Shown one piece after another: positions 37,183-45,943 of a DNA stretch of 64,000 nt (position 1 is its first letter; each line of letters starts with the position of its first letter). The DNA is taken from contig NZ_JRFE01000006.1 of the NCBI RefSeq assembly GCF_000756305.1, positions 62,001 through 126,000 of the forward strand, read 5' to 3'. The notes beneath the pieces are model-generated. The model was not told the origin of the DNA and made no database searches. It saw only the letters and a list, made by a program, of their open reading frames with translations. A program made the translations under genes and the position numbers. The DNA is from Myxosarcina sp. GI1. Lineage in GTDB: Bacteria; Cyanobacteriota; Cyanobacteriia; Cyanobacteriales; Xenococcaceae.

Positions 37183-37941
37183 ATGAATATTATACGCGAA
37201 TCGATAAAATCTCAGTTATCTAGTTTTTTGGGGAAATTTGTTCAAAAACAAACCCAAAACAAAGTAATTGCTGGGCCATTTAAAGGAATGACGTATGTCA
37301 AACATGCTGTAGGAAGTGCTTTTAGCCCCAAACTTCTCGGTATTTATGAGCGCGAATTGAACCATGTAATAGAAGAAATTATTGAGGCAGACTTCGACTA
37401 TATTATCGATATAGGAGCTGCTGAGGGCTATTATGCAATTGGGCTTGCCTTACGTATAAATAATTGTAAAGTTTATGCGTTTGAAATGGAAAATAAAGGA
37501 CGTGTTCTACTTGCTGAAATGGCAAATTTGAACAAAGTTGAAGACCGTATATTCATAAACGGTAAATGCGAAACATCTAATCTTTCTAATCTTATGTCAA
37601 TATTACCTGCTCAAGCAAAAACAGTAGTAATTTGTGATGTTGAAGGATACGAAACCGAGCTTTTACAAATAGAACGAATACCACAGCTTATATACTCTTA
37701 TATATTAATAGAGCTTCATGAATTAATGCAGCCAGGAACCACCAAAATGCTTGAGTCTCGCTTTCAAAAAACACATGAAATTGAGAAATTTAATTTCAAA
37801 GATGACCATTCTATCAAAGATCTTCCTTACCGAAATTTTGTAACAGAACGATTTCCAAAACGTTATTTAGTCAAATGGACTGTGAGCGAACTACGTACCG
37901 ATGGAATGTCTTGGCTATGGATGAAACCGAAAAAAAATTGA
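37183..37941 (+). CDS. FkbM-like SAM methyltransferase, possibly frameshifted at its 3' end
   Basis: This 252-residue protein has the SAM motif YIIDIGAAEGYYAIGLAL, KVYAFEMENKGR and VVICDVEGYETELLQIE, so it belongs with FkbM-type methyltransferases. The reading frame ends KPKKN at a TGA right after a run of eight A (37930-37937). In the frame one base away, the sequence goes on for 40 codons (ELINWLSAHLRQFKYFRQNQ then IFIERYDNFFKRALEQ) to TAA 38060-38062. That is either a lost or switchable C-terminal tail, or chance. Confidence 0.82.
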   Translation: MNIIRESIKSQLSSFLGKFVQKQTQNKVIAGPFKGMTYVKHAVGSAFSPKLLGIYERELNHVIEEIIEADFDYIIDIGAAEGYYAIGLALRINNCKVYAFEMENKGRVLLAEMANLNKVEDRIFINGKCETSNLSNLMSILPAQAKTVVICDVEGYETELLQIERIPQLIYSYILIELHELMQPGTTKMLESRFQKTHEIEKFNFKDDHSIKDLPYRNFVTERFPKRYLVKWTVSELRTDGMSWLWMKPKKN

Positions 37942-38153
37942 GCTGATTAACTGGCTTTCTGCACATTTACGACAATTTAAGTACTTTCGTCAAAATCAAA
38001 TTTTTATAGAGCGATACGACAATTTTTTTAAACGAGCGCTAGAGCAAAAAAAAATTTTATAAGTAGCTGAATTTTAAAATATTTATGTTAGATATTTAAA
38101 CTAATGAGTGATTATCGCAATAGTAAACTAAATAATTAAAGTAAAAAAACCGC

Positions 38154-39245
38154 ATGCAAATAGCTTTCATTAGCCGTTATCGAACAGAAATCATGGGTAT
38201 TTCTATCCTATGGATTATTTTATATCACTTAAAATACCTGGATTTTGGTAATATATTCCCACTATTTTTGTTCAATTATTTAAAAACAATTGGTTATAGT
38301 GGAGTAGATATATTTTTTCTTTTGTCAGGTTTTGGATTGGCTTTTGGATGGTTTCAAAGAAAGCCTAAAATTTTAGAATTTTACAAAAAAAGACTTGTTA
38401 GAATTTTACCAGCGTATTGGATTATTTTATTTATTCATGCACTCGTTCATCTTACATATTTTAATGACTTCAAGCTAAAAGGATTTACAGCAGATTTATT
38501 AGGAATTGGTTTCCTTAGTTCGCGCAGTTACAATTACTGGTTTATACCTTCAATTATTATATGTTATTTTTTATTTCCTATAATTATTTATTTATTAAAT
38601 ACAAAACTTGTTGAAAAAAAATTTATTGTCAATTTTTGGAGTATATTGCTTGTTTCAACAAGTTTACCATTGTTGCTCTGTTTAATTGCCATCATAACAA
38701 ACAAATATCAATTACTAATTTTTTTCACTCGCTTACCTGATTTTATTCTAGGTGTAATAATCGGAATTTTGTTCCATCGTAAAAAATGTAGTTTAAAATA
38801 CCTAAAATTAAATTCATTTACAATAATTTTAATTTGCTTTTTTGGGTTTTTGTTTTTATTTTTGGTTAATTTTTGTGTACAAAAAAATATTAATGAGCGA
38901 TATGGTTTTTTTTGGTATCCATTGATGTTTTTTACTTTTCCTCTATGTTTAGTTTTATCATCTTTATGTAAATGGATTGATGAAAATTTTGTCGCTTTGA
39001 AAAATTGTCTATCATTTTGTGGTAAATATAGTCTTGAAATTTATTTAGCTCATTCAATGGTTTTTGATATTTTGCATCAATTTATCAATTCTTTCGGTTC
39101 AACAATGGTACTTACTATCATAAATATTACACTATATATAATTTGTGTCAGTATTTCATTTTTATTAGCTTTATTTGTTAAAAGACTGACTAACATTTTT
39201 CATAAACAAGTTTTGGAGGTGACCAAGTGTCAATCGCGCATATAG
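38154..39245 (+). CDS. Membrane acyltransferase (acyltransferase 3 family)
   Basis: This 363-residue multi-spanning protein shows IMGISILWIILYHLKYLDFG with the catalytic-type His, VDIFFLLSGFGLAFGW and RLVRILPAYWII, all family hallmarks, plus GKYSLEIYLAHSMVFD near the end. It should decorate the glycan with an acyl group. It overlaps the next gene by 19 bases. Composition is very AT-rich. An upstream ATG is the only sensible start. Confidence 0.88.
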   Translation: MQIAFISRYRTEIMGISILWIILYHLKYLDFGNIFPLFLFNYLKTIGYSGVDIFFLLSGFGLAFGWFQRKPKILEFYKKRLVRILPAYWIILFIHALVHLTYFNDFKLKGFTADLLGIGFLSSRSYNYWFIPSIIICYFLFPIIIYLLNTKLVEKKFIVNFWSILLVSTSLPLLLCLIAIITNKYQLLIFFTRLPDFILGVIIGILFHRKKCSLKYLKLNSFTIILICFFGFLFLFLVNFCVQKNINERYGFFWYPLMFFTFPLCLVLSSLCKWIDENFVALKNCLSFCGKYSLEIYLAHSMVFDILHQFINSFGSTMVLTIINITLYIICVSISFLLALFVKRLTNIFHKQVLEVTKCQSRI

Positions 39246-40396
39246 TTAATAAACGCATTGCATGGTTACTTCCTGCAATGGGAACTGGAGGAATTTCGTT
39301 TCAACACATCATTGCTGAATTTGTCCGAGAGTTGCCCAAAACAATTGTATATACTGGGCAATGGCCTGGTTATGCAGCAGGATTTGAAAATACTTTTGTT
39401 GTTAAAGAGGTTGGGACAACTAAATTTATTGAAATTAACAAAACTAGTCAAGGATATAATATAGGTTTTTCTTTAGCTTCTCCTGAAATTATTTGGCATT
39501 TAATAAAATTCCGACCTCAAATAATTTTTGCCAATGCTTTTTCTATTTGGACGGCAATAGCGATCGTTTTGAAATTTTTCTTTAGTTGGAAAGTCATCAT
39601 TATTTATGAAGGAGGTTCACCTGGTATCGACTATCGTGATTCTTTCCTACGTTTGTTCTCTCGTCGATTCATGGTAAAATTAGCAGATGCTTTTGTAGTC
39701 AATGGAAAATCAGCACAAAAGTATTTTTTAGAAGTATTAAAAGCTAAAAAAAAGCAAGTTTTTTCTCGTCCTTTTCTAGTACCAAGTATCAAAGCTTTAA
39801 CCCAATATACGGAACAGGAAAAACCACGACTAAATTCTTTGCTGAAGCGTCCTATTTTTCTCTATGTCGGACAAATAGTTCCCAGAAAAAACTTAAAAAC
39901 ACTTTTAGAAGCTTGTTTGTCTTTGAACAGGTTAAATTATCGAGACTATTCGCTTCTTATTGTTGGTGATGGAGAACAACGTCAAGAGCTAGAATCTTTT
40001 GTTTCTACTAATGGTTTAGAACAACAAGTTAAATGGATTGGTCAAGTCGAATACAAATATTTAGGTGTTTATTTCCAACAGGCTGATATTTTTGTTTTTC
40101 CAACTTATGAAGATATTTGGGGTATGGTACTTACTGAATCAATGGCTTTCGGTAAACCCGTTATCTGTTCTCTAGGAGCAAAAGCTGTAGAAATGATTGT
40201 AGAAGGTGAAAATGGTTTTGTTTTCAATCCAGAACAACCACAGCAGTTGGTGAAATACATGATTCAGTTTTTAGAAAATCCTAATCTTATTAAAATTATG
40301 GGACAAAAATCTCGACAGATAATGGTTAGTCATACTCCAACAGATGCAACCGAATCTTTTATTCAAGCAGTAGATGTTGTAAATGCTAAACTTTAA
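39227..40396 (+). CDS. GT4-family glycosyltransferase (GTG start)
   Basis: This 389-residue GT-B enzyme starts at GTG 39227 inside the 3' end of the preceding gene. GGAGG at 39215-39219, 7 bases before the GTG, is one of the few strong ribosome binding sites in the locus and fixes the start. The donor half has YVGQIVPRKNLKTLLEA, LLIVGDGEQRQELE and EDIWGMVLTESMAFGKPV with EX7E. It probably acts on a lipid-linked intermediate at the cytoplasmic face. Confidence 0.92.
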   Translation: MSIAHIVNKRIAWLLPAMGTGGISFQHIIAEFVRELPKTIVYTGQWPGYAAGFENTFVVKEVGTTKFIEINKTSQGYNIGFSLASPEIIWHLIKFRPQIIFANAFSIWTAIAIVLKFFFSWKVIIIYEGGSPGIDYRDSFLRLFSRRFMVKLADAFVVNGKSAQKYFLEVLKAKKKQVFSRPFLVPSIKALTQYTEQEKPRLNSLLKRPIFLYVGQIVPRKNLKTLLEACLSLNRLNYRDYSLLIVGDGEQRQELESFVSTNGLEQQVKWIGQVEYKYLGVYFQQADIFVFPTYEDIWGMVLTESMAFGKPVICSLGAKAVEMIVEGENGFVFNPEQPQQLVKYMIQFLENPNLIKIMGQKSRQIMVSHTPTDATESFIQAVDVVNAKL

Positions 40397-40494
40397 ATAA
40401 CCGACAAACAAGTGAAGAGTAATAATTTACTTTATTAGCTTGAAAAAAAATATGTAAACAAAATAATAAAATATTTAATTTTAAAAATTTTATA

Positions 40495-41622
40495 ATGCGA
40501 ATAGCGCTTGTTCGTAGAGAAAGAGGCAATGCCATAAGTATGGATGTTTATGCCGACAACTTGATATCACAATTGAAAAAAATTCGCTCTAATTGGGAGT
40601 TTATCGAAATTGCGCCTCAATCTTGGAGTAACAAAATAGAAAATTCTTGGCATTCTGGCAATCCCGTAAAAAAATATTACGAACGTTTTTGGCGTTATCC
40701 TCAAGTTGTTTGCCAACAGAATGTCGATCTATTTCATATTATCGATCACACTGATGGTCATATTGCTTACTGGCTCAAAAAGTCAGGAAAACCAATATTA
40801 ATTACTTGTCACGATTTGGTTCAGTTTGTATATCCTGAAATTCTTAAAGATCAATCTCGTTTACCAGCATTGAGCATGGCAAGTTGGCGTTACTCAGTAG
40901 GAGGAATGAAAGTAGCAAATCGAATCATTGCTGTTTCAGAAAATACAGCTAAAGATGTCAGTAAAATGTTAAATATAGAATCGCAAAAAATTACTGTAGT
41001 TTCTAATGGAGTAGATCCACAATTTAGAGTTTTATCTGGCGATAGCATCGAACGACTTCGACAGCAATATTCTAATTCTCCAAAAGAAATTTGTTTGCTG
41101 AATGTAGGTTCTACTCATCAGCGCAAAAATATTTTGACTATTTTAAAAGTTTTGGAAACATTGAGAGAGCGAGACATTTTGGCTCGCTTATGGAAGGTTG
41201 GCAGTGACTTTACGGTAGAACAAAAAAAATACATTTGCGAGCATCATCTCGAATCTCAAATAAACTTTTTAGGACAACCAGATAAAAAAATGCTAATAGC
41301 ATTATACAATGCTGCCGACACACTACTAGCTCCTTCTCTCTATGAAGGTTTTGGTCTGACAATCCTTGAAGCAATGGCTTGTGGAACTCCTGTAATTACT
41401 TCTAACGTTTCTTCTTTACCAGAAGTTGGTGCTAATGCGGCTATTTTGCTAAGTCCTTTAGATGTTAACGCAATTGTCGAATCGATTTGTTTCTTGAAAT
41501 ACGATTTATTATACCGTCAAAGTTTAATCGATTCAGGCTTAATTAGAGCTAGTTTATTTACTTGGTTAAATACAGCTAAAAAAATGACTTCTATTTATGA
41601 AAACTTAAGTGAAATTAAATAA
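40495..41622 (+). CDS. GT4-family glycosyltransferase
   Basis: This 375-residue GT-B enzyme contains PILITCHDLVQFVYPE, RIIAVSENTAKDV, TVVSNGVDPQF, NVGSTHQRKNILTIL and EGFGLTILEAMACGTPVI with EX7E. It closely follows the mannosyl/rhamnosyl-transferase-like pattern of GT4. There is a gap of 98 bases from the previous gene. Confidence 0.93.
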   Translation: MRIALVRRERGNAISMDVYADNLISQLKKIRSNWEFIEIAPQSWSNKIENSWHSGNPVKKYYERFWRYPQVVCQQNVDLFHIIDHTDGHIAYWLKKSGKPILITCHDLVQFVYPEILKDQSRLPALSMASWRYSVGGMKVANRIIAVSENTAKDVSKMLNIESQKITVVSNGVDPQFRVLSGDSIERLRQQYSNSPKEICLLNVGSTHQRKNILTILKVLETLRERDILARLWKVGSDFTVEQKKYICEHHLESQINFLGQPDKKMLIALYNAADTLLAPSLYEGFGLTILEAMACGTPVITSNVSSLPEVGANAAILLSPLDVNAIVESICFLKYDLLYRQSLIDSGLIRASLFTWLNTAKKMTSIYENLSEIK

Positions 41623-41754
41623 TATTTAGAGTTTAAATTCTTAAGTTATCAATTAGAGCAATTATTAATGAACAAAATACCTAAAACCAAATTTTTCAAA
41701 AATTGCAGCAGCATAAACTGCTGTAGCAAATAATTACCATTTGAACTTGAAGTG

Positions 41755-42996
41755 ATGTCTGAGATGAAAATTCTTATATCTGCTTACTCTTGCGAACCCA
41801 ATCAAGGCTCTGAACGTGGAGTAGGCTGGAATATTGTTTGTCAAGTTGCAAAGTATCATCAGGTTTGGGTGCTAACTCGTCCAGATGAAAGTAAAGCAGC
41901 AATTGAAGCTGAATTAGCTCGACACTCCATTCCGAATCTAAAATTTGTTTATTTTACTCTACCTTTCTGGCAAGATAGTTTGCGCTGGGGGCAGGCGGGT
42001 GCTATGCAAATTCATTACTATCTTTGGCAAATTCAAGCCTACTTTGTAGCTCGTCGTCTTCATCGAGAAATTGGCTTTAATATAATACATCATGTAACCT
42101 TTGTTAAATATTCTAGTCCTAGTTTTCTTTCCCTGCTACCAGTACCATTTATTTGGGGACCAGTGGGAGGTGGGGAAACTTATCCTATAGCTTTTTGGCA
42201 AGATTTCAGCCTTCAAAATAAAGTTTACGAAACTTTTCGCTCTCTAACTCGTTGGATCGGTCAAAAAGATCCTTTTACTCAGGCAACTGCCAAACAAAGT
42301 GCAGTTGCATATGCTGTCACAGAAGAAACCGCTAAAAGAGTTTCCCAGATGGGAGCCAAATCAGTCAAAATTTTTCCTGCTATTGGTCTGTCTCAAACAG
42401 AAATTGAACGACTCGCTCAATATCCACTACCTAACAGAAAACCAGTTAGGTTTGTCAGTATTGCACGTTTGCTTCACTGGAAAGGCATTCATCTGGGATT
42501 AAAAGCTTTTGCTAAAGCTAATTTGCTAGATAGCGAATACTGGATTTTGGGCGATGGACCAGAAACCGCAAAACTTCAACAACTAACTTTAGATTTGGAA
42601 ATTAGCAAGCGTATTAAGTTCTGGGGATTATTAGATCGTGATGAAGTACTGTATAAGTTAGAACGATGCTCTATTTTGATTCACCCTAGTCTTCATGACT
42701 CAGGAGCAGGTGTTTGTTTAGAAGCAATGGCAGCTGGAAGACCAGTTATTTGTCTGGATTTAGGAGGACCAGCACAGCAAGTTACCTTAGAAACTGGATT
42801 CAAAATTCCTGCTCGCAATCCAGAACAAGTTATTACCAGTATGGCTGCAAAAATGAGCATATTAGCAAATGACCATAACTTACTTATAAAAATGGGGCGA
42901 TTGAGTCAGCAACGGGTCATAGAATTATATAGCTGGGAAGCTAAAGGCAAACAATTATTTCAGACTTATCAAGAAGTTATTAAATGCACATTCTAA
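41755..42996 (+). CDS. GT4-family glycosyltransferase
   Basis: This protein has about 413 residues. The frame opens at GTG 41752, but ATG 41755 or ATG 41764 (MKILISAYSCEPNQGSERG) is likelier. The motif SCEPNQGSERGVGWN is characteristic of a GT4 subgroup common in exopolysaccharide loci. Donor half: RFVSIARLLHWKGIHLGLKAF, WILGDGPE and DSGAGVCLEAMAAGRPVICL with EX7E. It overlaps the next gene by 13 bases. Confidence 0.93.
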   Translation: MSEMKILISAYSCEPNQGSERGVGWNIVCQVAKYHQVWVLTRPDESKAAIEAELARHSIPNLKFVYFTLPFWQDSLRWGQAGAMQIHYYLWQIQAYFVARRLHREIGFNIIHHVTFVKYSSPSFLSLLPVPFIWGPVGGGETYPIAFWQDFSLQNKVYETFRSLTRWIGQKDPFTQATAKQSAVAYAVTEETAKRVSQMGAKSVKIFPAIGLSQTEIERLAQYPLPNRKPVRFVSIARLLHWKGIHLGLKAFAKANLLDSEYWILGDGPETAKLQQLTLDLEISKRIKFWGLLDRDEVLYKLERCSILIHPSLHDSGAGVCLEAMAAGRPVICLDLGGPAQQVTLETGFKIPARNPEQVITSMAAKMSILANDHNLLIKMGRLSQQRVIELYSWEAKGKQLFQTYQEVIKCTF

Positions 42997-44123
42997 TTGC
43001 TGCTTTACATAGACCAACTAAACCAACAGGAGTTTGCAGACACGCTGTCAATTTAGCAAAATGTCTTGCAATTACCAGTCAAGTAGATAAAATAACTTTA
43101 GTAATAGGAGTATGGCAACTAGATTATTTTAAAACAGCTTTTGTACTAGATTCTCCAAAAATAAATTTAATTCCCATTACTATTAAAAATAATTCTGTAA
43201 CAAGAAATATTTGGTTTTTATGGGGATTATCTAAGTTAACCAATAAAATTAATCCAGATATCATTCATTTGTCATTTCCAATTCCTTTTTTTAGATCTTT
43301 ATTTTATGCTCCTGTTGTTAGTACTATTCATGATTTTTATCCTTATGAATGTCCTGAAAATTTTGGCTATCCTAAGGTATTGCTTAATCGTTCGTTTTTA
43401 AAACAATGTATTAAAAATAGTGATGGTTTAAGTTGCGTTTCGCAAATTACATTAAAGAATTTATATCGATATTTTCCAGATCGCAGTTCAGAAAAAACAA
43501 CTACTGTAATTTACAACTACGTTGATTTTAGTAAAGTCACACCAAGTATTCCCAAAAATATTGACCTTGAAAAATCTGACCAATTTATATTATGTGTTGG
43601 TCAACATCGCCGAAACAAAAATATAGATTTGTTGATTCGGACGTATTCAGTATTAATTAACGAACAAAAAATATTAAATTCAACTAAGTTAGTAATAGTT
43701 GGCAGTTTTGGACCGGAAACAAACAAATTTAAGGAGCTAATCGCTCAATTATCTATTGCCAAAAAAGTAATTTTACTTTCATCAATTGACGATGCACAAC
43801 TCTGCTGGCTTTATCAAAATTGTGAAGTTTTTGTAATTTCTTCATCAACCGAGGGATTTTGCTTGCCTCTAGCTGAAGCATTATATTTCTCCTGTAAAGT
43901 CGTTTGTTCAAATATACCTATATTTCGCGAAATATGCGACACAAAATGTAATTTTTTTGATTTAGAGGAAAATAAAACAGATAGTTCAAATAATTTGTCT
44001 TCTGCGATTGTTCGAGCTTTAAAGCAACCAAACGATAAGTATAGTGGATTTGAATTTTCTAAATCTACCATAGCTCATCAATGCCTGCAATTTTATTCGC
44101 AAATTTTAGGCACAAAAATATAA
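42984..44123 (+). CDS. GT4-family glycosyltransferase
   Basis: This 379-residue GT-B enzyme has VVSTIHDFYPYECPENFGYP in the acceptor half, and ILCVGQHRRNKNIDLLIRTY and EGFCLPLAEALYFSCKVVC with EX7E in the donor half. Its start lies inside the previous gene, so translation is coupled. From here to about 45900 the DNA is very AT-rich, more so than anywhere else in the window. Confidence 0.92.
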   Translation: MHILIAALHRPTKPTGVCRHAVNLAKCLAITSQVDKITLVIGVWQLDYFKTAFVLDSPKINLIPITIKNNSVTRNIWFLWGLSKLTNKINPDIIHLSFPIPFFRSLFYAPVVSTIHDFYPYECPENFGYPKVLLNRSFLKQCIKNSDGLSCVSQITLKNLYRYFPDRSSEKTTTVIYNYVDFSKVTPSIPKNIDLEKSDQFILCVGQHRRNKNIDLLIRTYSVLINEQKILNSTKLVIVGSFGPETNKFKELIAQLSIAKKVILLSSIDDAQLCWLYQNCEVFVISSSTEGFCLPLAEALYFSCKVVCSNIPIFREICDTKCNFFDLEENKTDSSNNLSSAIVRALKQPNDKYSGFEFSKSTIAHQCLQFYSQILGTKI

Positions 44124-44153
44124 TATATTATTTTTATAATAAATAAACCGAAA

Positions 44154-44804
44154 ATGCTTAGAAGGGTATTGATTTTAATAACATTCATATATTTAATCTT
44201 TTCTTTACCTATATTAGTAGTATTTATTTTAAGTGAAAATTTTAGATTTGCATATTTTGAAAAAATTACCGATAGTTCTTCAAAAATATTTACTTTAAAA
44301 TATGTTTTCGTAGGTGACAGTATCACAAAAAATGGGGGAAACTGGAGTTTAAAACTAGAAGGAAATCCTTTTATTTCTAAAAATATTGCAGTCAATAACT
44401 ACACCACAAACCAAATTACATTATTAGTAGAACAAGCATTAGGATATTCACCTAATTATGTCTTTATTATGGCTGGCACTAACGATAGCATTTCAAATGA
44501 AATTAAAGTCGATCAAACTATTCAAAACTATAAAGCTTTGTTAAAAAAGTTTGACCGAAAAACTATTCCTATTATTACTTTAGTACCATTGCAACAAGAT
44601 AACACTATAAATAAAAAAATAAATCAAATTAATTATGGTATTAAGCGTTTAGCTAAAATAAAAAATATACATATTATCGATCTCAATCAGTATATCGCCC
44701 CATCAGGTTATCTTCTAGAAAAATTTACTATTGATGGAGTACATTTTTCAAATGCAGCATACCAAATTTGGCTTGATGAAATTAAAAAATTATGTCTTAG
44801 CTAA
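44154..44804 (+). CDS. SGNH/GDSL-family esterase with N-terminal membrane anchor
   Basis: This 216-residue protein has a hydrophobic N-terminal segment (residues about 4-24), then the block I GDS nucleophile YVFVGDSITKNG near residue 57, block III GTND in MAGTNDSIS, and block V DGVHFSNAAY near residue 200. All catalytic residues are visible. It lies between a glycosyltransferase and a membrane acyltransferase, so it may remove or move acyl groups on the exported glycan. Confidence 0.88.
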   Translation: MLRRVLILITFIYLIFSLPILVVFILSENFRFAYFEKITDSSSKIFTLKYVFVGDSITKNGGNWSLKLEGNPFISKNIAVNNYTTNQITLLVEQALGYSPNYVFIMAGTNDSISNEIKVDQTIQNYKALLKKFDRKTIPIITLVPLQQDNTINKKINQINYGIKRLAKIKNIHIIDLNQYIAPSGYLLEKFTIDGVHFSNAAYQIWLDEIKKLCLS

Positions 44805-44858
44805 AATAAATAGAAGCTATACAAAAACGAAACAAGCTTTTTTAATTTTAATAAATGT

Positions 44859-45902
44859 ATGTCAGATATAAAAATATCAAAAACAAAAATGAAAGTCGAG
44901 AGCAAAATTTACGGATTTGACTATCTTAGGTCGATTGCTTGCATTTTTGTAGTCGCTTTTCACTGCTCTCCAATACCAATGAATTTTATTCTTGGCAAAG
45001 TAATGCATGTATTTTTATTTGCTTCTGCCGTACCAATATTCATTATTATATCTCTTTTTTTGACCGAACTCAAAGGATTTGGCTATAAATATGTATTTAA
45101 TAAAAGTCTGAGAATAGGAAAAATTTATTTTCTCTGGGGCTGGTTAATACCTTTATGTTTGTATACTGTTCAAAAATTTTTTTTTATCTTGCCTGACAAA
45201 GTTAATATTTCACAAGTCAACTATGGTTTATATGGTTTTTTAGTAAACGGACTTAACTGGCCTTTAAAAGTTCATGGAATCTATTTTTTAGTTTTTTTAA
45301 TAGCATTAATTTGGATCTATTTTTTAGTCAAACCTTATATTAATTCTTATAAAAAAGCTTTATTTTTTTTGTTTATTGGAATTATAGTAAATATGTCAAC
45401 TCCCTTTTTTCCCGATCGTTTTCAAATATTGAGAGAAAGTTTGCTTCCTTTTTTAATATATATACCTTTGGTAAAAACTCTTTATTGGGATTATAAATTT
45501 GGATGTAATTATTTTAATAAAATATTGTGTTTTTTTCTACTATATATTTTTTTCTCTGTTATCGAAGGAATTTTTATTATAACTGAAAATGATTTTTTCT
45601 TGTCTTTTCACTATTCTCCGTATGGAAGATTATCAATAGTTTTTTTGGCTATGAGTTTGGTTTATGGGTTTTTAAAATTAAATTATAAACCAAGTAAAAC
45701 TCCACAAATTATTAAAGTAATATCGGATTATTCTTTAGGAATTTATTTGATTCACGGTTTTATGTTAGATTTTATATTTTTATACTTTCAAAATTCGAGC
45801 TTGTTTGTAGCAATCTATTTTTTGCTAATATTTTTGTTATCTTGGTTTCTAAGTTTTATAATCAAAACCGTTCCTTATCTAAAACGAGTTTTAATTTTGT
45901 AG
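44859..45902 (+). CDS. Membrane acyltransferase (acyltransferase 3 family)
   Basis: This 347-residue protein has about ten membrane helices. YGFDYLRSIACIFVVAFHCS carries the family Arg and His, and ISDYSLGIYLIHGFMLDF is the late conserved helix. It is the third gene of this family in the locus, next to an SGNH esterase. OafA-type systems often use both activities. Extremely AT-rich codon use. Confidence 0.87.
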   Translation: MSDIKISKTKMKVESKIYGFDYLRSIACIFVVAFHCSPIPMNFILGKVMHVFLFASAVPIFIIISLFLTELKGFGYKYVFNKSLRIGKIYFLWGWLIPLCLYTVQKFFFILPDKVNISQVNYGLYGFLVNGLNWPLKVHGIYFLVFLIALIWIYFLVKPYINSYKKALFFLFIGIIVNMSTPFFPDRFQILRESLLPFLIYIPLVKTLYWDYKFGCNYFNKILCFFLLYIFFSVIEGIFIITENDFFLSFHYSPYGRLSIVFLAMSLVYGFLKLNYKPSKTPQIIKVISDYSLGIYLIHGFMLDFIFLYFQNSSLFVAIYFLLIFLLSWFLSFIIKTVPYLKRVLIL

Positions 45903-45943
45903 TATAAATTAAATTTTTATAAAAAATAGCGGTTTTTAAAAGT

